Of a DNA stretch of 64,000 bases, positions 35,821-47,782 are shown piece by piece. Below the pieces are notes generated by a model. That model was given only the letters and a program-made list of their open reading frames with translations. It was not told the origin of the DNA and ran no database searches. Made by a program: the position numbers and the translations under genes. Origin of the DNA: Anaeramoeba flamelloides. Lineage: Eukaryota; Metamonada; Anaeramoebidae. Location of the stretch: contig JANTQA010000010.1 in assembly GCA_027625915.1 (NCBI GenBank), forward strand, positions 1,612,001 to 1,676,000, read 5' to 3'. Positions within the stretch are counted from its first letter, which is position 1. Every line of letters begins with the position of its first letter.

Positions 35821-37024
35821 TGACTTTAATTTTTTTCTTATTGTTTAGAAATAATGAAAAAAACCTACAGATTAAAGAAATTCATTATTATTAGAAATAT
35901 TAATGATAAAAATACTATCTTTTTTTGAATATTGTATATATAATTTTTACTTTTATTTTTATTTACTCAAATTTATTTTGATACTTTCTTTCCTATTATT
36001 TCTTATAATTTCATATTTTGAGCACTTTCATAATAAAAAATTGAATTCCCCTAAAAATTTGATATAATTAGGTTTTTTTGGATATGTAGTCAGAAGAATA
36101 AAATTTTCAGTTATTTTCATTTAGAAAAATAACAATATCTATTTTGACTATTAGAAAATTGTCAAAAAACTATTATTTCCAAAATGGTCATGAATATTTT
36201 TAATTAAGTATCTTTTTTGTTTAAAACTACTTTTTTTCTGACTATGTTAGAAGCATTTTAAAATATTATGAAGATCTATAATATTTATTACAATTTTGAA
36301 AAATTTTTATATGTTTTGAGAAATTTTGTTTTACATCTTCGTATTTCTGTTTTTTAATTTGTTCAATATTATCCATTTATTGTCATTTTATCTCAATATT
36401 TTCTCCCCAGATATTGAAAACATCATCATTCATTAGGAAAAGGAGTTGTCCCCAACCCATTTGGTTTATTTTTTCAAAAAGTTTGAACTTTCTTGAATTT
36501 ATATTTAAATTAATGAAATCAACTCTACGTTTATTACGAACAATCTTTATTAGTGAACTTTTTTGGATTTTTAATATTACTCTTACTTTAATTATTAAAC
36601 AAGTTATTAACCCCTTAACTGAATTTTTTAAAGAATTAGGATTTTTTCAACCCAGATCATAATTGAGACAAGATAACTTCATTCAGTAGACTTAATCTAA
36701 TTCTAAAGGATAATTGAGATTTCTTGAAGATATATTTATATTTGTCAAAAGTTTTTTTAGCGTTTTTTTTCATTTTCAATTATTATATATAAATATATAT
36801 TTCAAATTAAATACCCAACTTTTTAACTTTTCTCGGATCTTTTTCGATAATTGTTTTTTTTTTCTTATTAGTGGTCATTTCGAAATTCATTAATTATAAG
36901 ATATAGGACAAATATTCAGAGTTTTATAACATCAACTTTTCCTTTCATAATTAAAATAAGATCGTCTGTAAACATTTGAGTATATTCACTTAGAAAGACA
37001 ATTTATTCAATAAGGAAGTGTTTT

Positions 37025-37253
37025 TTATTTAACCGGATAAGATGAGTGAGCGTGATCTCCTTGGTAAACACACCTCCGATTACCTGAGTAATCTTTTAAG
37101 AAAGATTTTTGAATAAATTTCTTAACTGTAGGTCTAATAAGTTCATGATGAACTGAGTCGAAACATTTGGCCATATCAATACTTGTACAGAATATATGCT
37201 CTTTTGGTTTTTCTTTAGGAAAATGAGAAATATACTTTACTTCTAAAATTATA
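37025..37253 (-). mobile_element. LINE reverse transcriptase fragment (motif A region)
   Basis: The minus strand is open for about 75 codons and reads HIFCTSIDMAKCFDSVHHEL then a helix and SGNRRCVYQGDHAHSSYPVK. This matches the non-LTR reverse transcriptase layout: motif A (DxxKAFDSVxH) followed by the SNRxxxV...SS..PV stretch that comes just before GVPQGS. It stops exactly there. Nothing else of the element is adjacent, so it is an isolated remnant lying 160 bp beyond the Rab6 stop. Telomerase was considered and rejected. Confidence 0.65.
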
Positions 37254-37412
37254 TAAAAGAAAATACAAAAAAAGATTCAAAAAATGAAAAAATTTATTGA
37301 ATATTAAATTTTAATTATTTAACCAGTTCCAGAATATTTTTCTTTTCTTCAACATAATAATAAATAAAAATAATTATTTATATAAAATGGATATTATTAT
37401 TATTATTATTAT
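37254..37412. other. 3' flank of Rab6
   Basis: Short AT-rich spacer with an ATT run. No separate feature. Confidence 0.4.
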
Positions 37413-40400
37413 TTAACAGCAACCACTATCTTCTTTTTGTTTTAATTTGTTTGGATCAATATTTAGTGAAATGTTCATTAATGATGTATTTTCATCTAAT
37501 TCTGGTTTAATTAATTCTTTTCTTTTCTTGTTTTGTTTTAATATTGCAATTCCAATTTTTCTGAACAGTTGTTTTACATTATGACCGGTCTTTGCTGATG
37601 TCTCCAAGTATAAAAACCCATGTTTATTTGCTTCCTTCTCTAATTTTTCTAAAGATACTTGTCTTTCATCTTCAATATCGGTTTTATTACCAACAAGAAA
37701 TACAATAACATCATCACCCCTCTCATTTTGCACAGTATCCATCCAAAATTCAATACTTTTAAAAGATGTTTTATCTTTTTTAATATAGAAATTGATTATA
37801 TTTCGTTAATATATATATAAAATTTAAATTGAGTTTTCATTTCAAAATATTCATTATTCTTTATAAAAATATTCCAATTGATATGGAATTTAAAATAAAT
37901 TCCAAAAATTTTGACACAATTTAAAAAGTTGAAAGAATAACAATACCACACTTTACATTCAATTTGGAAATAATTTTAATTTTACAAACTATTTCATTTT
38001 TTGTCTTTTCTATTTTGTTTTCATTTCCTTTTTTCCAGTTACGTAATCTGTTTTGTTAGATCGGGAAATTTTGTTTCAATGATCGATAGAAAATTAATGT
38101 TTAGTTCAGTTAAATTGAAAGATTACATACAATTAGTTGATGATATCTAATCATTTGATCGATCAATAATTGTTGGTGAAATTACAACAAATTTACCACC
38201 AAAATTTTTTTATTCCGCTCGTTTCATTATTTTGGACACATCGATTTTGATTTTTTCGTTTTATATTTTTTTATTTTCTTTTGGATAAAAATGGTTACTT
38301 ATAAAATCATCAATACTCGGGAAACTTAAATGTGGTTTAATATTAGGTTAGGAAAAATACAATAAATTAAGTTTTTTTTGCCTATTTTTGATTTTGGGAT
38401 TTGCTCAAAATTTTTGGAATGGGGTATATATAAGCTATTTCAAGAAGTTAGTTTTCAAATTTATTTTTGACTTTTGTCCCGATTTGTTTATTAATTCAAA
38501 TGTAATAATTTTTGTTCAACTCTGGGTTGTGTGACCATTTTTCTGCAAGAAGAGGACAATTTTAAATTGTCCATATTCTCGCATAAATTGTCATTGGGAA
38601 AGTTTGGTTTATGTAAATGTTTTTTCAAAAAAAAATTAAATTCTTGATCAATCTGCTAAAATCTTCATGCGTTTATTAATAGAATCAAGTTTAGTATATA
38701 TCATTAATAATACTGTTTCATTTTAATTTCAAAAAATTAAATTTTATCGAAAAAGTTCAATAAGAAAGCGCTGTAATGATTAATTAAATCTCTAAAATTT
38801 TTTTTTTATTATAATTTTGAAAAGATCTTGTGCTTTTTTCCACTAATAATTAATAAAAATAATATGTGAATTTGAAATAAAAATATTTTCTTTGTTAATT
38901 GGAAAATGGCAGTCTTTTGTCGAAAAAATGATACTCAGACTTTGAAAAATATTTTTTATCAATTCCAAACAAATGCCTTTACAGTAAATATACTCAAGGT
39001 CTTTGAATTTTGAACCAAAATTTTTCTTTAACGAAATAATTTATCTTTCGGAATAACACAACAAAAATCGCACACTTAAAAACATACTTCATTTTGTATT
39101 AAATAGATTGAAATAAAATGTTAATTTAAAATCTATTTCAATGTTTTTAATACAATGAAAGAGTTTTATTTGAAGATCTTTCAATTTTTTTTTGTATTTC
39201 AGATAATTATTGTTTGTTATTTGTTTTAAAAGTAATTTCATTTTGTAGAATGGTATGAAATAGCTTTATTTCAATCAATATAATCCATTTCAAGATACAA
39301 AAAAACTTAAATCTTAACCGGGTAAGTACATTTTACAAAATTTGAAGACTACCGTTAATGGGAAACTGAATTATTCACATCATTTCTTTAGCCAAATACA
39401 CTTAAATATTACAGTCAGCTTCACTTTTAAGACACAAACTTTTAACGAAATTTAAGGTACAGTAAAAATTCCCAAATTCAGGTACAAAATTTTGTATTTG
39501 GGGAAAATAATTTATTTTTTAAAAAATATTTTTCAAAAAATGTGTTTTCTTTAAAAGTTTGTGCCTTAGATTTCGTTGCAAGTTTATGCCTTAAAAACAA
39601 AAAACGTTTTCAAAAATCAAAAAAAAAAACAAACCTTAAGGTAGTAAGTACATTTTACAAATTTTGAGTACCGCCGTTTATGCCAAACTGAATTATTCAA
39701 ATCATTTCTTTAACTAAATACATTGATATTTTAATAAAAAATATGAGAGTGGGATATATTCTAGTATAATATATTTACATACCAATTAAAAAATGGATTT
39801 CAAAAAAATGAAAAGATTGATCAAGAAAAAATAAATGAAAATCATTTATTTCTTGATCTTATCTGTAACATTTGTTACAATTGCTTCTTCTTTGCTTGGT
39901 TTTGTTTTTAATTATCCAATGGAAAAAACTATTGTTTGGAAAATTTTTGAGAAACCAAATTAACTTCCTATTTCTCAAGAATTCTCAAAATGAATTTAAA
40001 AATCATATTTTCATTTAATTTATCTAATTCTAGTTTTGTTTCACAAAATAGGTTATTTTTTGAACTCTTCTTCAGAAATAAAGATTTATTGAAAAAGTTT
40101 TTTTGATTTGATAATTATTTATTTTCCATTGAATTGAAAACTCAAAATAATTCTGAATCATGATTAAAATTTTTTCTAAATATTACTTTTATTTTGGGTT
40201 GAATCTTTTGGAAACTATTTTTTGATTCCGAGAATTCAACTCTTTTATTTTAATTTTTGAAATAGTATTCTTTGTTTTGGCTTGGTTTCTGATAAAAATA
40301 TTTGAAAAACAACTTTTGAAAACAAATTTATAAAAAAATGTTTTGTTAAATAATAATAAATAGTAATGGTGTGAGAAATTTAAGGTTATTAATTCTTTGA

Positions 40401-41749
40401 ATTCATTCAAATTAAGAAGATAAAGAAGAAATATCTTCAAAAATATACTTTTATCGAATATATTTTTTTTTCATTCTTGATTTCAACAAGTTTCTATGGA
40501 AAGCTGATCTTTCTTGTTTGGTCTGCAAAAAAAGAAAAGATTTGTTTAAAATAAACACCTTCTCAGGTCTATTTTTTTGGTTTATTCTATGATTAATTTC
40601 AAGTATTCCCAGAAACACATTACTAGATCAAAAACCTAAAATTTAATCAAACAATTGAAAAATTAAAAAAATTGGAAAAAAAACAAGATTCAACTCTGAA
40701 TTACTGTATTTCTTTTCACAAACACACCAACAAAATAGTGAGTGGTGTTTTGGTTTCAAAAGTTTCAATATCTAATTGAACTCAATAAAAGGTTTTTTCA
40801 GTAATTTTTCCGCAATTAAAATTTTTCAAAAGAGTAAAATGTGCCTATCCCTTAAATATTGTGAACAGTCTGTGCTTTAAAAGTGGAACTAACTGTATTT
40901 AAAGACATGAATCTGAAATATTTTGAAATAGCTTAAATGCTTTGAAATAAATGTGCGATTTTTGTTGTGTAAATGATTAAAATCAAAACAATTTTTTGAA
41001 AAATAAAAAGAAAAAAGAAATTAACCAACAAAAAAATGAAAAATATCCCTTATGAACATGAAAAGAATTTTTAAATTTAAACATCTATTTCTAATTTTTC
41101 ATTACCAAGTTTTTTGGGGTTTGAAAAGAATAAAAAAATAAAAAATGAAGCAAAAATAATAAAAAGAAATTAATAAGAAAAAAAATTAATTTTACTTGTT
41201 ATATCAAAAACAATAACAACCAAAGATGAATTCCTAACATAGGATGGTATTAAACAACGGAACCTTTCTTGACCAGCTAAAGTAATATAAAAAGAGAAAG
41301 TAGAAAATATAAAATAACAAACAGCATTAAGCAAATAAATAACGAAACTAATACAAGATCATTTGAGTGGTTTCAATCTCTTTTTCTACATCTTTTTGGT
41401 TTTTCTTTTTCTTTTCGTTTTTCTTTTTTCTTTTTTCTTTTTCTTTTCGTTGTTCTTTTTCTTTTTTTTTCATCTTTTTCTTTTTGTTTTTCTTTTTTAT
41501 TTTTGTTTTTCTTTTTGGATGCTCTGAAAAGAAAATCAGAAGAGTTTCAATTGTGAAAAGTAATGAATTACCTGTGTCCCAAAGATGCAAACGAACAGAT
41601 TCGTTTTCAACAAAAATTGTTTTTGAAAGAAAGTCAACACCAACAGTCGATTGGGAATTAATATTAAAATCATCATAAATAAATCTATTGATAATGGATG
41701 TTTTACCAACAGACTGATCCCCCATAAAGCATATCTTGAAATTTTCCAT
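37413..41749 (-). CDS. RAB6: Rab6-family small GTPase, three exons
   Basis: Golgi-associated Rab that controls retrograde and intra-Golgi traffic. Exons (minus strand): 41749-41572, 41276-41196, 37774-37413; 206 residues against about 208 for human Rab6. P-loop GDQSVGKTS (residues 10-18). The Rab6-type effector region [13 protein letters not shown] is in exon 1. G3 WDTAGQERFR is split across intron 1. Exon 2 ends VIVFDIT. Exon 3 opens [11 protein letters not shown] and has G4 GNKTD, G5 ETSAKTG, the Rab6-specific NVKQLF and a C-terminal CC for double prenylation. Donors are G/GTAATT and A/GTAAAA; acceptors TTTAG/CT and AAAAAG/AT; phases agree. Intron 1 is 295 nt; intron 2 is 3421 nt. Ends in TAA. 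All catalytic motifs are intact. Confidence 0.93.
38030..38320. repeat. Diverged repeat pair, copy 1
   Basis: Shares with 43440-43705 the block TGATATCT..CATTTGATCGATCAAT, a following ATTTA..AAAATTTA, a CGCTCG/CACTCTCG junction and the tail around AAAATGGTTACTTATAAAA. Same orientation; moderate divergence; function unknown. Confidence 0.45.
39318..39411 (+). repeat. 95-bp duplication, left copy
   Basis: GTAAGTACATTTTACAAAAT, ACTGAATTATTCACATCATT and TCTTTAGCCAAATACA recur in the same order at 39638-39738. A MITE sits directly against its right end. Confidence 0.65.
39412..39597. mobile_element. MITE family 1, right end eroded
   Basis: TA, then CAGTCAGCTTCACTTTTAAG, ACACAAACTTTTAACGAAAT, TTAAGGTACAGTAAAAATTC; mirrored at the right by GTGCCTTAGATTTCGTTGCA and GTTTATGCCTTAAAA. 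The last 15 or so bases of the right terminus are missing. Lies between the two copies of a 95-bp duplication. Confidence 0.65.
39638..39738 (+). repeat. 95-bp duplication, right copy
   Basis: Partner of 39318-39411 (GTAAGTACATTTTACAAATT, CTGAATTATTCAAATCATTT, CTTTAACTAAATACATT). About 85 percent similar by eye. Confidence 0.6.
40838..40895. mobile_element. MITE family 1, one terminus only
   Basis: TGTGCTTTAAAAGTGGAACTAACTG followed by TA matches the right end of the 63728 copy. The left half is not recognisable. Confidence 0.42.
41277..41571 (-). other. Rab6 intron 1, purine-rich and frame-open
   Basis: On the coding strand this intron is dominated by GAAAAAG-type repeats and has no stop in the exon 1 frame until 41348. 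Retention would append a Lys/Glu-rich tail of about 75 residues to the first 59 residues of Rab6. Splice sites are still GT..AG and exon 2 encodes an essential GTP-binding motif, so it is an intron. Confidence 0.75.
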
Positions 41750-42441
41750 AATAGGAGTTGTTTAGATTTGAATTTATGCAAAGGCTACAATCAAAAATAT
41801 TTATTGTTGAATGTGTTTCTTTTGTGTTTGTTTTGATCGAAAAAGAGAATAAAAAAAGAATTTTGAATTATTTGGAATTTTTGTAGAGTGACTTTGATTT
41901 GTTTTCTTAAACAACCACTACGCTCTTTCGAAAGTATTTAAATTATTTAAAAGTTTTTTCAAACAAGAGAAATAAAAAGAAAAATGAAATTTTCTTTGTA
42001 AAAATAATTGATTAAATGAAAAATAAAACCAACTTTGAAAATATCATCCTCAAGTCACTTAGATCTCTCAAAAGTATTACTATCAATATTAAAATATATC
42101 TTAGAGATGAAATCTTTGATCTTATTTGAATTCTTGTTGGAATAGCCGCTTTATCTCTTTAAAATACAATTTACTTATATTTCGATTTATAAAAATGTTA
42201 TGTCGCTCTCTAGTTTATAATTGGGAGACACATATGGAATACCCTTTCTAATTTTACCTCTTTTCTATGTTTTTTTGATCAAAATAAAAGTTTCAAAACA
42301 AAATTCAAAACGACAAAAATCGAAAAGAAACCTCCATTGTTCTCCAATCAAAAACCTAAAAATTTCAATAAGTTCTCAAGAACAAATATTTTGATAAATT
42401 AAAAATATTAGTTAAAAATCAAAATTATATTCCTATTTTAA

Positions 42442-42559
42442 AGATAAATATATATATTATCAGGTGACCATTAACTATTCTAATTGATATATTTAGAATA
42501 TATAAATAATAACCCAATTATCTAAGTTAATGACCACCTGATAAAGTATATATTTATCC
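42442..42559. repeat. Palindromic element, 118 bp
   Basis: Left arm GATAAATATATATATTATCAGGTGACCATTAACT.. pairs with right arm ..AAGTTAATGACCACCTGATAAAGTATATATTTATC over about 45 bp, with a loop of about 30 bp. Could fold into a long hairpin or be a tiny MITE. No TA duplication can be called because the flanks are AT-rich. Confidence 0.65.
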
Positions 42560-43439
42560 AAAAAATCAGAATATATTTTTGGATTTTTATTAAACTTTTC
42601 AATAAATCAGAAAAATGGAATTTTTGGAGTTTTGAAAATTTAAGGACTAGGTTCCCACCCTTGAGGGGGTTGAGTAATTGTGTTATTTCACTTTCGCTTC
42701 TCAAAAAAAATTTTAACACGGAAGAGTTTGGACAAAAAAAAAAAAAACATTTTTTGTAATCTTTACTTTTTCACACATACTATTTTTCTTTGTTATTCAA
42801 TGAAAAGGAAAATTGTAAATAACAAAAAAAATAATTACAAAAAATGACTTTTGGGGATTTTCAAGTGCATTTCAAATTTGAGAACATTGCAAACTTGTAA
42901 AAGCAAATTTAAAAAATATGTAGAACAGCTCTAGAAAATAGTGTGAGTTCTGAAAGTTGAAATGGGAATTCTAAAATATTAAAATCAAAATTTTGCATGA
43001 TCTAATAATGTAAAAATTGTTGAAATTGTAAAAAGTTCACATTTTTTCTAAAAGAAATTCTCCTTGGACAAATATTACTTGGATTACATAACTTATTCAA
43101 GGGTGATTTTATCGATTATTTCACTGTTTTCACCTAAAAACGTAGTCCTTAAGGGGTTTTGATTTGATAATTACATCCCAAAAAATCAGGTTTCTAACAA
43201 GACACAAACTAAGTCACTTATTTATTATTTTAAAAAGAGTTATTTCAAGTTTCAAATAATAGACTAGGTTTATTTAAACTAAAATTGAAAAAATTCAACC
43301 TAGATAAAAAGGTCCTAAGAACCACCATAATACAACTACATTCAAATTGAAATAGTTTTGATTATTTGTAAAATAAAAAAATTAATTATCATCTTTTAAT
43401 TTTTAGTTTTCATTTAATTTTTACGAATTAAGTAAATTG

Positions 43440-43705
43440 TTTCCTTCGATCAATAAATTTTTAACAACAATTGATATTATGATTAAAGTTGAGTTGTTCA
43501 AAATAGAAGAACCCAAATAAAATAAGTCAATGATATCTCGCCATTTGATCGATCAATATTCCTAATAGAATTTATAAAAATTTACTAATGAATTTTTTTT
43601 TTTTTCACTCTCGAAAATTTTTGGCATAAACTAGATTTATTAGTATTGATGATTATTTATTTTTTGTTTTGTGAGGATTTTAATTTATAAAAAATTGATG
43701 AACAT
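43440..43705. repeat. Diverged repeat pair, copy 2
   Basis: Partner of 38030-38320 in the Rab6 giant intron; the best-matching core is CATTTGATCGATCAAT near 43541. Confidence 0.45.
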
Positions 43706-43847
43706 TTATTTATTGGTTCATAGTTCTAATTTGGTATTTCTTCTAGAATTGATTAAATAAGATTTTCTTTTCAAAAATTGTATTTTGGTGTGTTGAAAGT
43801 TTTGAATTGTAATTTATTTCACCATTTGAAATCATCTCGATTCAAAT

Positions 43848-43851
<4 letters not shown>

Positions 43852-43896
<45 letters not shown>
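43852..43896. repeat. CA dinucleotide microsatellite
   Basis: About 22 uninterrupted AC/CA units. Open frames across it on either strand are artefacts of the repeat. Confidence 0.9.
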
Positions 43897-43897
<1 letters not shown>

Positions 43898-46804
43898 CAA
43901 ACCTTGTGTAAAAAGTCTAAACATTTCATTCTATACAGATTTTCAAGAACTTTTCGGAAAAAGGTTAAAGGTATATATTCTAAAATGTTAATATAATCAA
44001 ATATGACTAATTTTTTTTTTTTTTTTTTTTGTTTTTGGTACATACGTAATAATATTACAATTTTTTTTATAGAATAAAATGAATTTGATTGATTTTATTT
44101 TAAGAGAAGCCCATTTAATTAAATATTAGAAGCACCAAAGGAGCTAACTATTACATATTATATACAATTTATAATTGATCTTGTAAAAAGGCGATAATTA
44201 CCACATAATTATATACCAAAAAAAAGAAAAAATATGAGAAAATAAAAAAATGATATAACACGAATTAATTTAAATTTTCAAATTTTTCAAAAATATATTT
44301 TTTTTCTTCAAATATATTTTCAAACTACTTAAACGCGTTTAATCCATTAATATAATTGTACCTTTTTCAAATCTAAGAGAGTTTATTCGAAATATCATTA
44401 AACATTAATTTAATAGATTTTTTTTACTAATGATCAAATGTAAAAAAGTTCATCTTGGATTTTTTTTTTTAATTCCTTTTCCAAATCTAAAAATAAAAAT
44501 TTCAAATAATAGTATTTCATTATTCAATAAATAATTTTTAGAACCTCCAAAAATAACTAATTTTTCAAATTTAAAAGATTAACTTAATCATTATCAACAT
44601 GAAATCCCAAAAACTGATTATCTTTGTTTCCGTTTTAAAAAAAAGATAATTACAATCTCTATATATTTCCAATATTTCAGAAATAATTCGTCAGCAGAAT
44701 CTATGTTTTAATTATTTCAGTTGTTTTTTAAAAAGTGATTTTTTTTATTAACTAACCATCTCGAAAAAAAAAAAAATAAGAAAGATATTACTTAATTTTG
44801 AAGTCTGATTATTGATATATTTAACTATAAAATATATATTTTTATCTAAAATTCTTTATTATTTATTTTTTTTATTAATATAAGATCATGTTCGAATTGA
44901 AAATATTAACTTTTCGAATTATTTTACTAAAAGAACATTTTTATATACTTGAATTGTGGATAGTTAATATGATTTATATTTAACGAACGTATTATTTAAT
45001 GCTATCATTCTTCAATATAGACGTGAATATATTAACTAATGTTTTTTTTTCTTCTTGAATTCCCTAATGAAAAAAAAATAATGTGGTAACAATAAAAAAA
45101 CATAGTTATAAGAAAAAACATATTTATATTATGAATATTTAATAATAAAAAAAAATAATAGAATTTTTATAACATATTATAATATTTATTAAAAATTTTT
45201 AAATAAATTATTTTATTGTAACAAAATCTCAAAAAAAAAATAAAATTGAAAATATTGAATACCAATTCACGTAATTTTTTTTATATAATTTCTGTTTTCG
45301 AATGTAAAACAGGTTTTGATGTTGTTTTTTTTTTGGATTGAATATTTTAAGCAAGATATATTCTTTATTTTTTTATTATATTATTGTGTTTTTTTAATAT
45401 CCAAAATTTCTATAACATGTTAAAATAATATTTTTTTTTATTTTTTTCCATTCCCCCCACGACTGAATCTTCTTCATATTGGGAAGAAGAGTTACAAAAG
45501 AAAAAATATCAAGTGTTTACTTACTAATACTGTGACACTGAAACACGAAAGTATGAATAACTTGAAAATAAAAACAAAAAAGCTAATCCAAAAAATGACC
45601 AAAGGCTTTAAGCAAATAATATCAAAAAAAAAAAAAAAAAGAAATTACTACAACTTAAACAACTATCGTCAAGTGAACCTTCATGATCAATTATCAAATA
45701 TTATTAAATCGACCAAAAGTATCATGACTGTGGCTTAGGGAATTCTTAATTAAAGATAACATTGGTTTTTTTTTTTTTTTGGGTTTTTACCATTTTCTTC
45801 TTTAAAACCCTTTTTAAGTTCTTTTTTCCTTTATTCATTTCAATTTTTTACTTTTTCTTTTCAACATAAAAAAATTTAGGTGTGTTTTTCCCTTGAACAA
45901 TCGTGAATTCTATGATTTTATGTGTAAATTACCTTTGATTAAATTTAAGTAAAAGGACATCTAGAGTGTAATTTACACTTCTTACCTCAATAAAAAAAAT
46001 AAAATAATAATTTTTTTTTCTTGGGATTGTTCCATTATTCAAAATTTGTTAAAAATTTCAATTTTACTGATTTCCAAAACCAGTCATCATATTTCAATAC
46101 AGAAGTTGATCTAAATGGTTTTTAATTATCTGATTGATAATAAAATGATGAATTATTCTTTGAAGTTACGTTATTTCTTCTTTTAATTTATTTTCCTTTT
46201 CATTTTAACTCAGGTTCCCAATTAAATATCACATTGATCTTTTTTTCTGTTTTTCTCTTTTTTTCCACAACTATAAGGTTCAATTTATAAATTGAAATAA
46301 AATATTAATCACTATATTATTTGACTAATATCCAAGAAGGTTTAGTCAAAATTTATATTAGAAAAGGTCAAAAAAAGGCAATATATTTGAAAAATCTTGT
46401 TATAAAATTTCTTTTTTAAAGTCAAATTTGAATATTTTACAATCTGGGATACAAGTATTTTTTTTATTTCTACAACAAAGGAAACGAGAAGAAAAATTTG
46501 TGCTATTCTAAAAAAATAATCAAAATTAAAAATTAAATTATTTTTATTGAAAAAAAGGGAAGAAAGGTTTAAAAAGCAGGTGTAATAATTTTCAACCAAT
46601 TCTTTGGATAGATTTTTGATGTGGTCAAGTGAATGATAATTTAAGAAGGGTCATAATAAATAATATTATATTTGGAACCAAAAAGCCATTGATAGTTTGT
46701 GATCAGAATAAAAGAAAAGAAAAGAAAAATAACACCAAAATTTAAGTTTTGTGGTTCTTGGGCTTTTATTTTTCTTTGTTTGAAGTATTTGTTCTTTTGA
46801 AGAA

Positions 46805-47782
46805 TTAATTCAGGCGATCTAAATCGCTCATTCTTTTTAAGACTATTTTTTTGCTTGTTTCTTGAATTTCTCCCGTTAAAAACATTTCGTCCATAAGCGC
46901 ATAACATTTCCAGAAATGAAAAACAATATCAAGTTCACAGACATTCCCAAAATAAGCATCGAGTGACTGATGAATTCCAAAGAGAAGAATAATTAATGGA
47001 CAACAATAGAGAGAAAAGACCAAAGACAGCCAAGAAAACATAGAAATAAAAAAAATAAAAAATAAGCAATAGAATTCTGAGAGTTATTTGGTTCCCAAAG
47101 AAACAGAAAATTTGAACAGATTAAAGGGAAATTTTGAATTATATCCTGTAACTCAATCAAATTGTGTTTTCCATTTTAAGCTGGAGAAGGTGCTCAAGAA
47201 GAACAAAAAAAAAAAAAAAAAAAAAAAAAAAAGCAGGAAGGATTTGGTTACTTCAACAAAAAGATGAATTGATTCTAATGCAGCCAATTCGTTATCAGTT
47301 GTGTCAACACACATACCAAAAAAAAGGCCTGCATATCTACGATAAACAATTTTATAGGTTCGGTACTTTTATTCAACAATAATTTTATTCGAAAAAAAGA
47401 AACATTAACCAAAAGAGAAAAAACAAAAAAGTTTCAATACAAATCAAAAAAAAAAAAAAAAAAAAAAAAATATTTCAGAGAGTTAGCTTACTTCAATAAA
47501 ATTAGCAAGTTTAGGATCTCTAACATTAACAAGCTTATAAAAATCTGAAAGTAACTTATTTTTTTCTTCGTCGCTGCATGGGAAGTACCAACGAGACAAA
47601 CGTGTTTTGCCTTGTCTATTTTGAACGAGGATATATCGGATCTGAAGGAATTGTTTTGTTTAAAAGTTAAAAGGTTAACAAGATTTCAAGAAGAGAAAAA
47701 AGACAGTATATGCACGGTGTGTTCAAGATATTTAGCAATTGTTTTGTTTAAAAAAAAAGTTTTGGGAGAAAAAAATTACCAT
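46805..47782 (-). CDS. AP2S1: AP-2 adaptor sigma subunit, four exons
   Basis: Small sigma chain of the clathrin adaptor AP-2, acting in endocytosis at the plasma membrane. Exons (minus strand): 47782-47780 (the ATG alone), 47641-47492, 47365-47252, 46966-46805; all introns phase 0 (138, 126 and 285 nt). The product is 142 residues, the same as human AP2S1. Exon 2 reads [20 protein letters not shown] and ends PKLANFIE. Exon 3 has [20 protein letters not shown] and ends HLFVE. Exon 4 has [16 protein letters not shown] and [23 protein letters not shown] and GEI favour AP-2 over AP-1 sigma. Donors are GTAATT, GTAAGC and GTAACC; the exon 3 acceptor is A-rich (AATAAAAG). TAA stop. The one-codon first exon is set by ATG/GTAATT, the first suitable site upstream. 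Confidence 0.92.

Larger units (their letters stand above)
33414..37024. other. Intergenic, AT-rich; one dispersed repeat copy
   Basis: Contains repeat copy C (35090-35665) and a purine-rich tract (35711-35820). Open frames at 33923-34135 and 36414-36662 show no recognisable domain. Confidence 0.4.
37775..41195 (-). other. Giant intron of Rab6 (3421 nt)
   Basis: Joins FDIT (exon 2) to NKTSF (exon 3) in phase 1. It contains a dispersed repeat (38030-38320), a MITE family 1 copy bracketed by a 95-bp duplication (39318-39738) and half of another MITE (40838-40895). No other coding segment recognised. Confidence 0.85.
41750..46804. other. Intergenic, repeats but no supported gene
   Basis: Between the divergently placed ends of Rab6 and AP-2 sigma. 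Contains a 118-bp palindrome (42442), a repeat copy (43440), a CA microsatellite (43852) and long A/T runs. Frames at 45532-45738 and 46342-46599 have no recognisable domain. Confidence 0.4.

Noticed and set aside
37025-37253. Possible telomerase reverse transcriptase exon
   Set aside because: Motif A with Cys before Phe-Asp recalled telomerase, but the following SGNRRCVYQ..SSYPVK stretch fits the LINE segment before GVPQGS, and no other telomerase exon is nearby.
43778-44043. Frames on both strands with His-Thr or Cys-Val runs
   Set aside because: Produced by the CA microsatellite.
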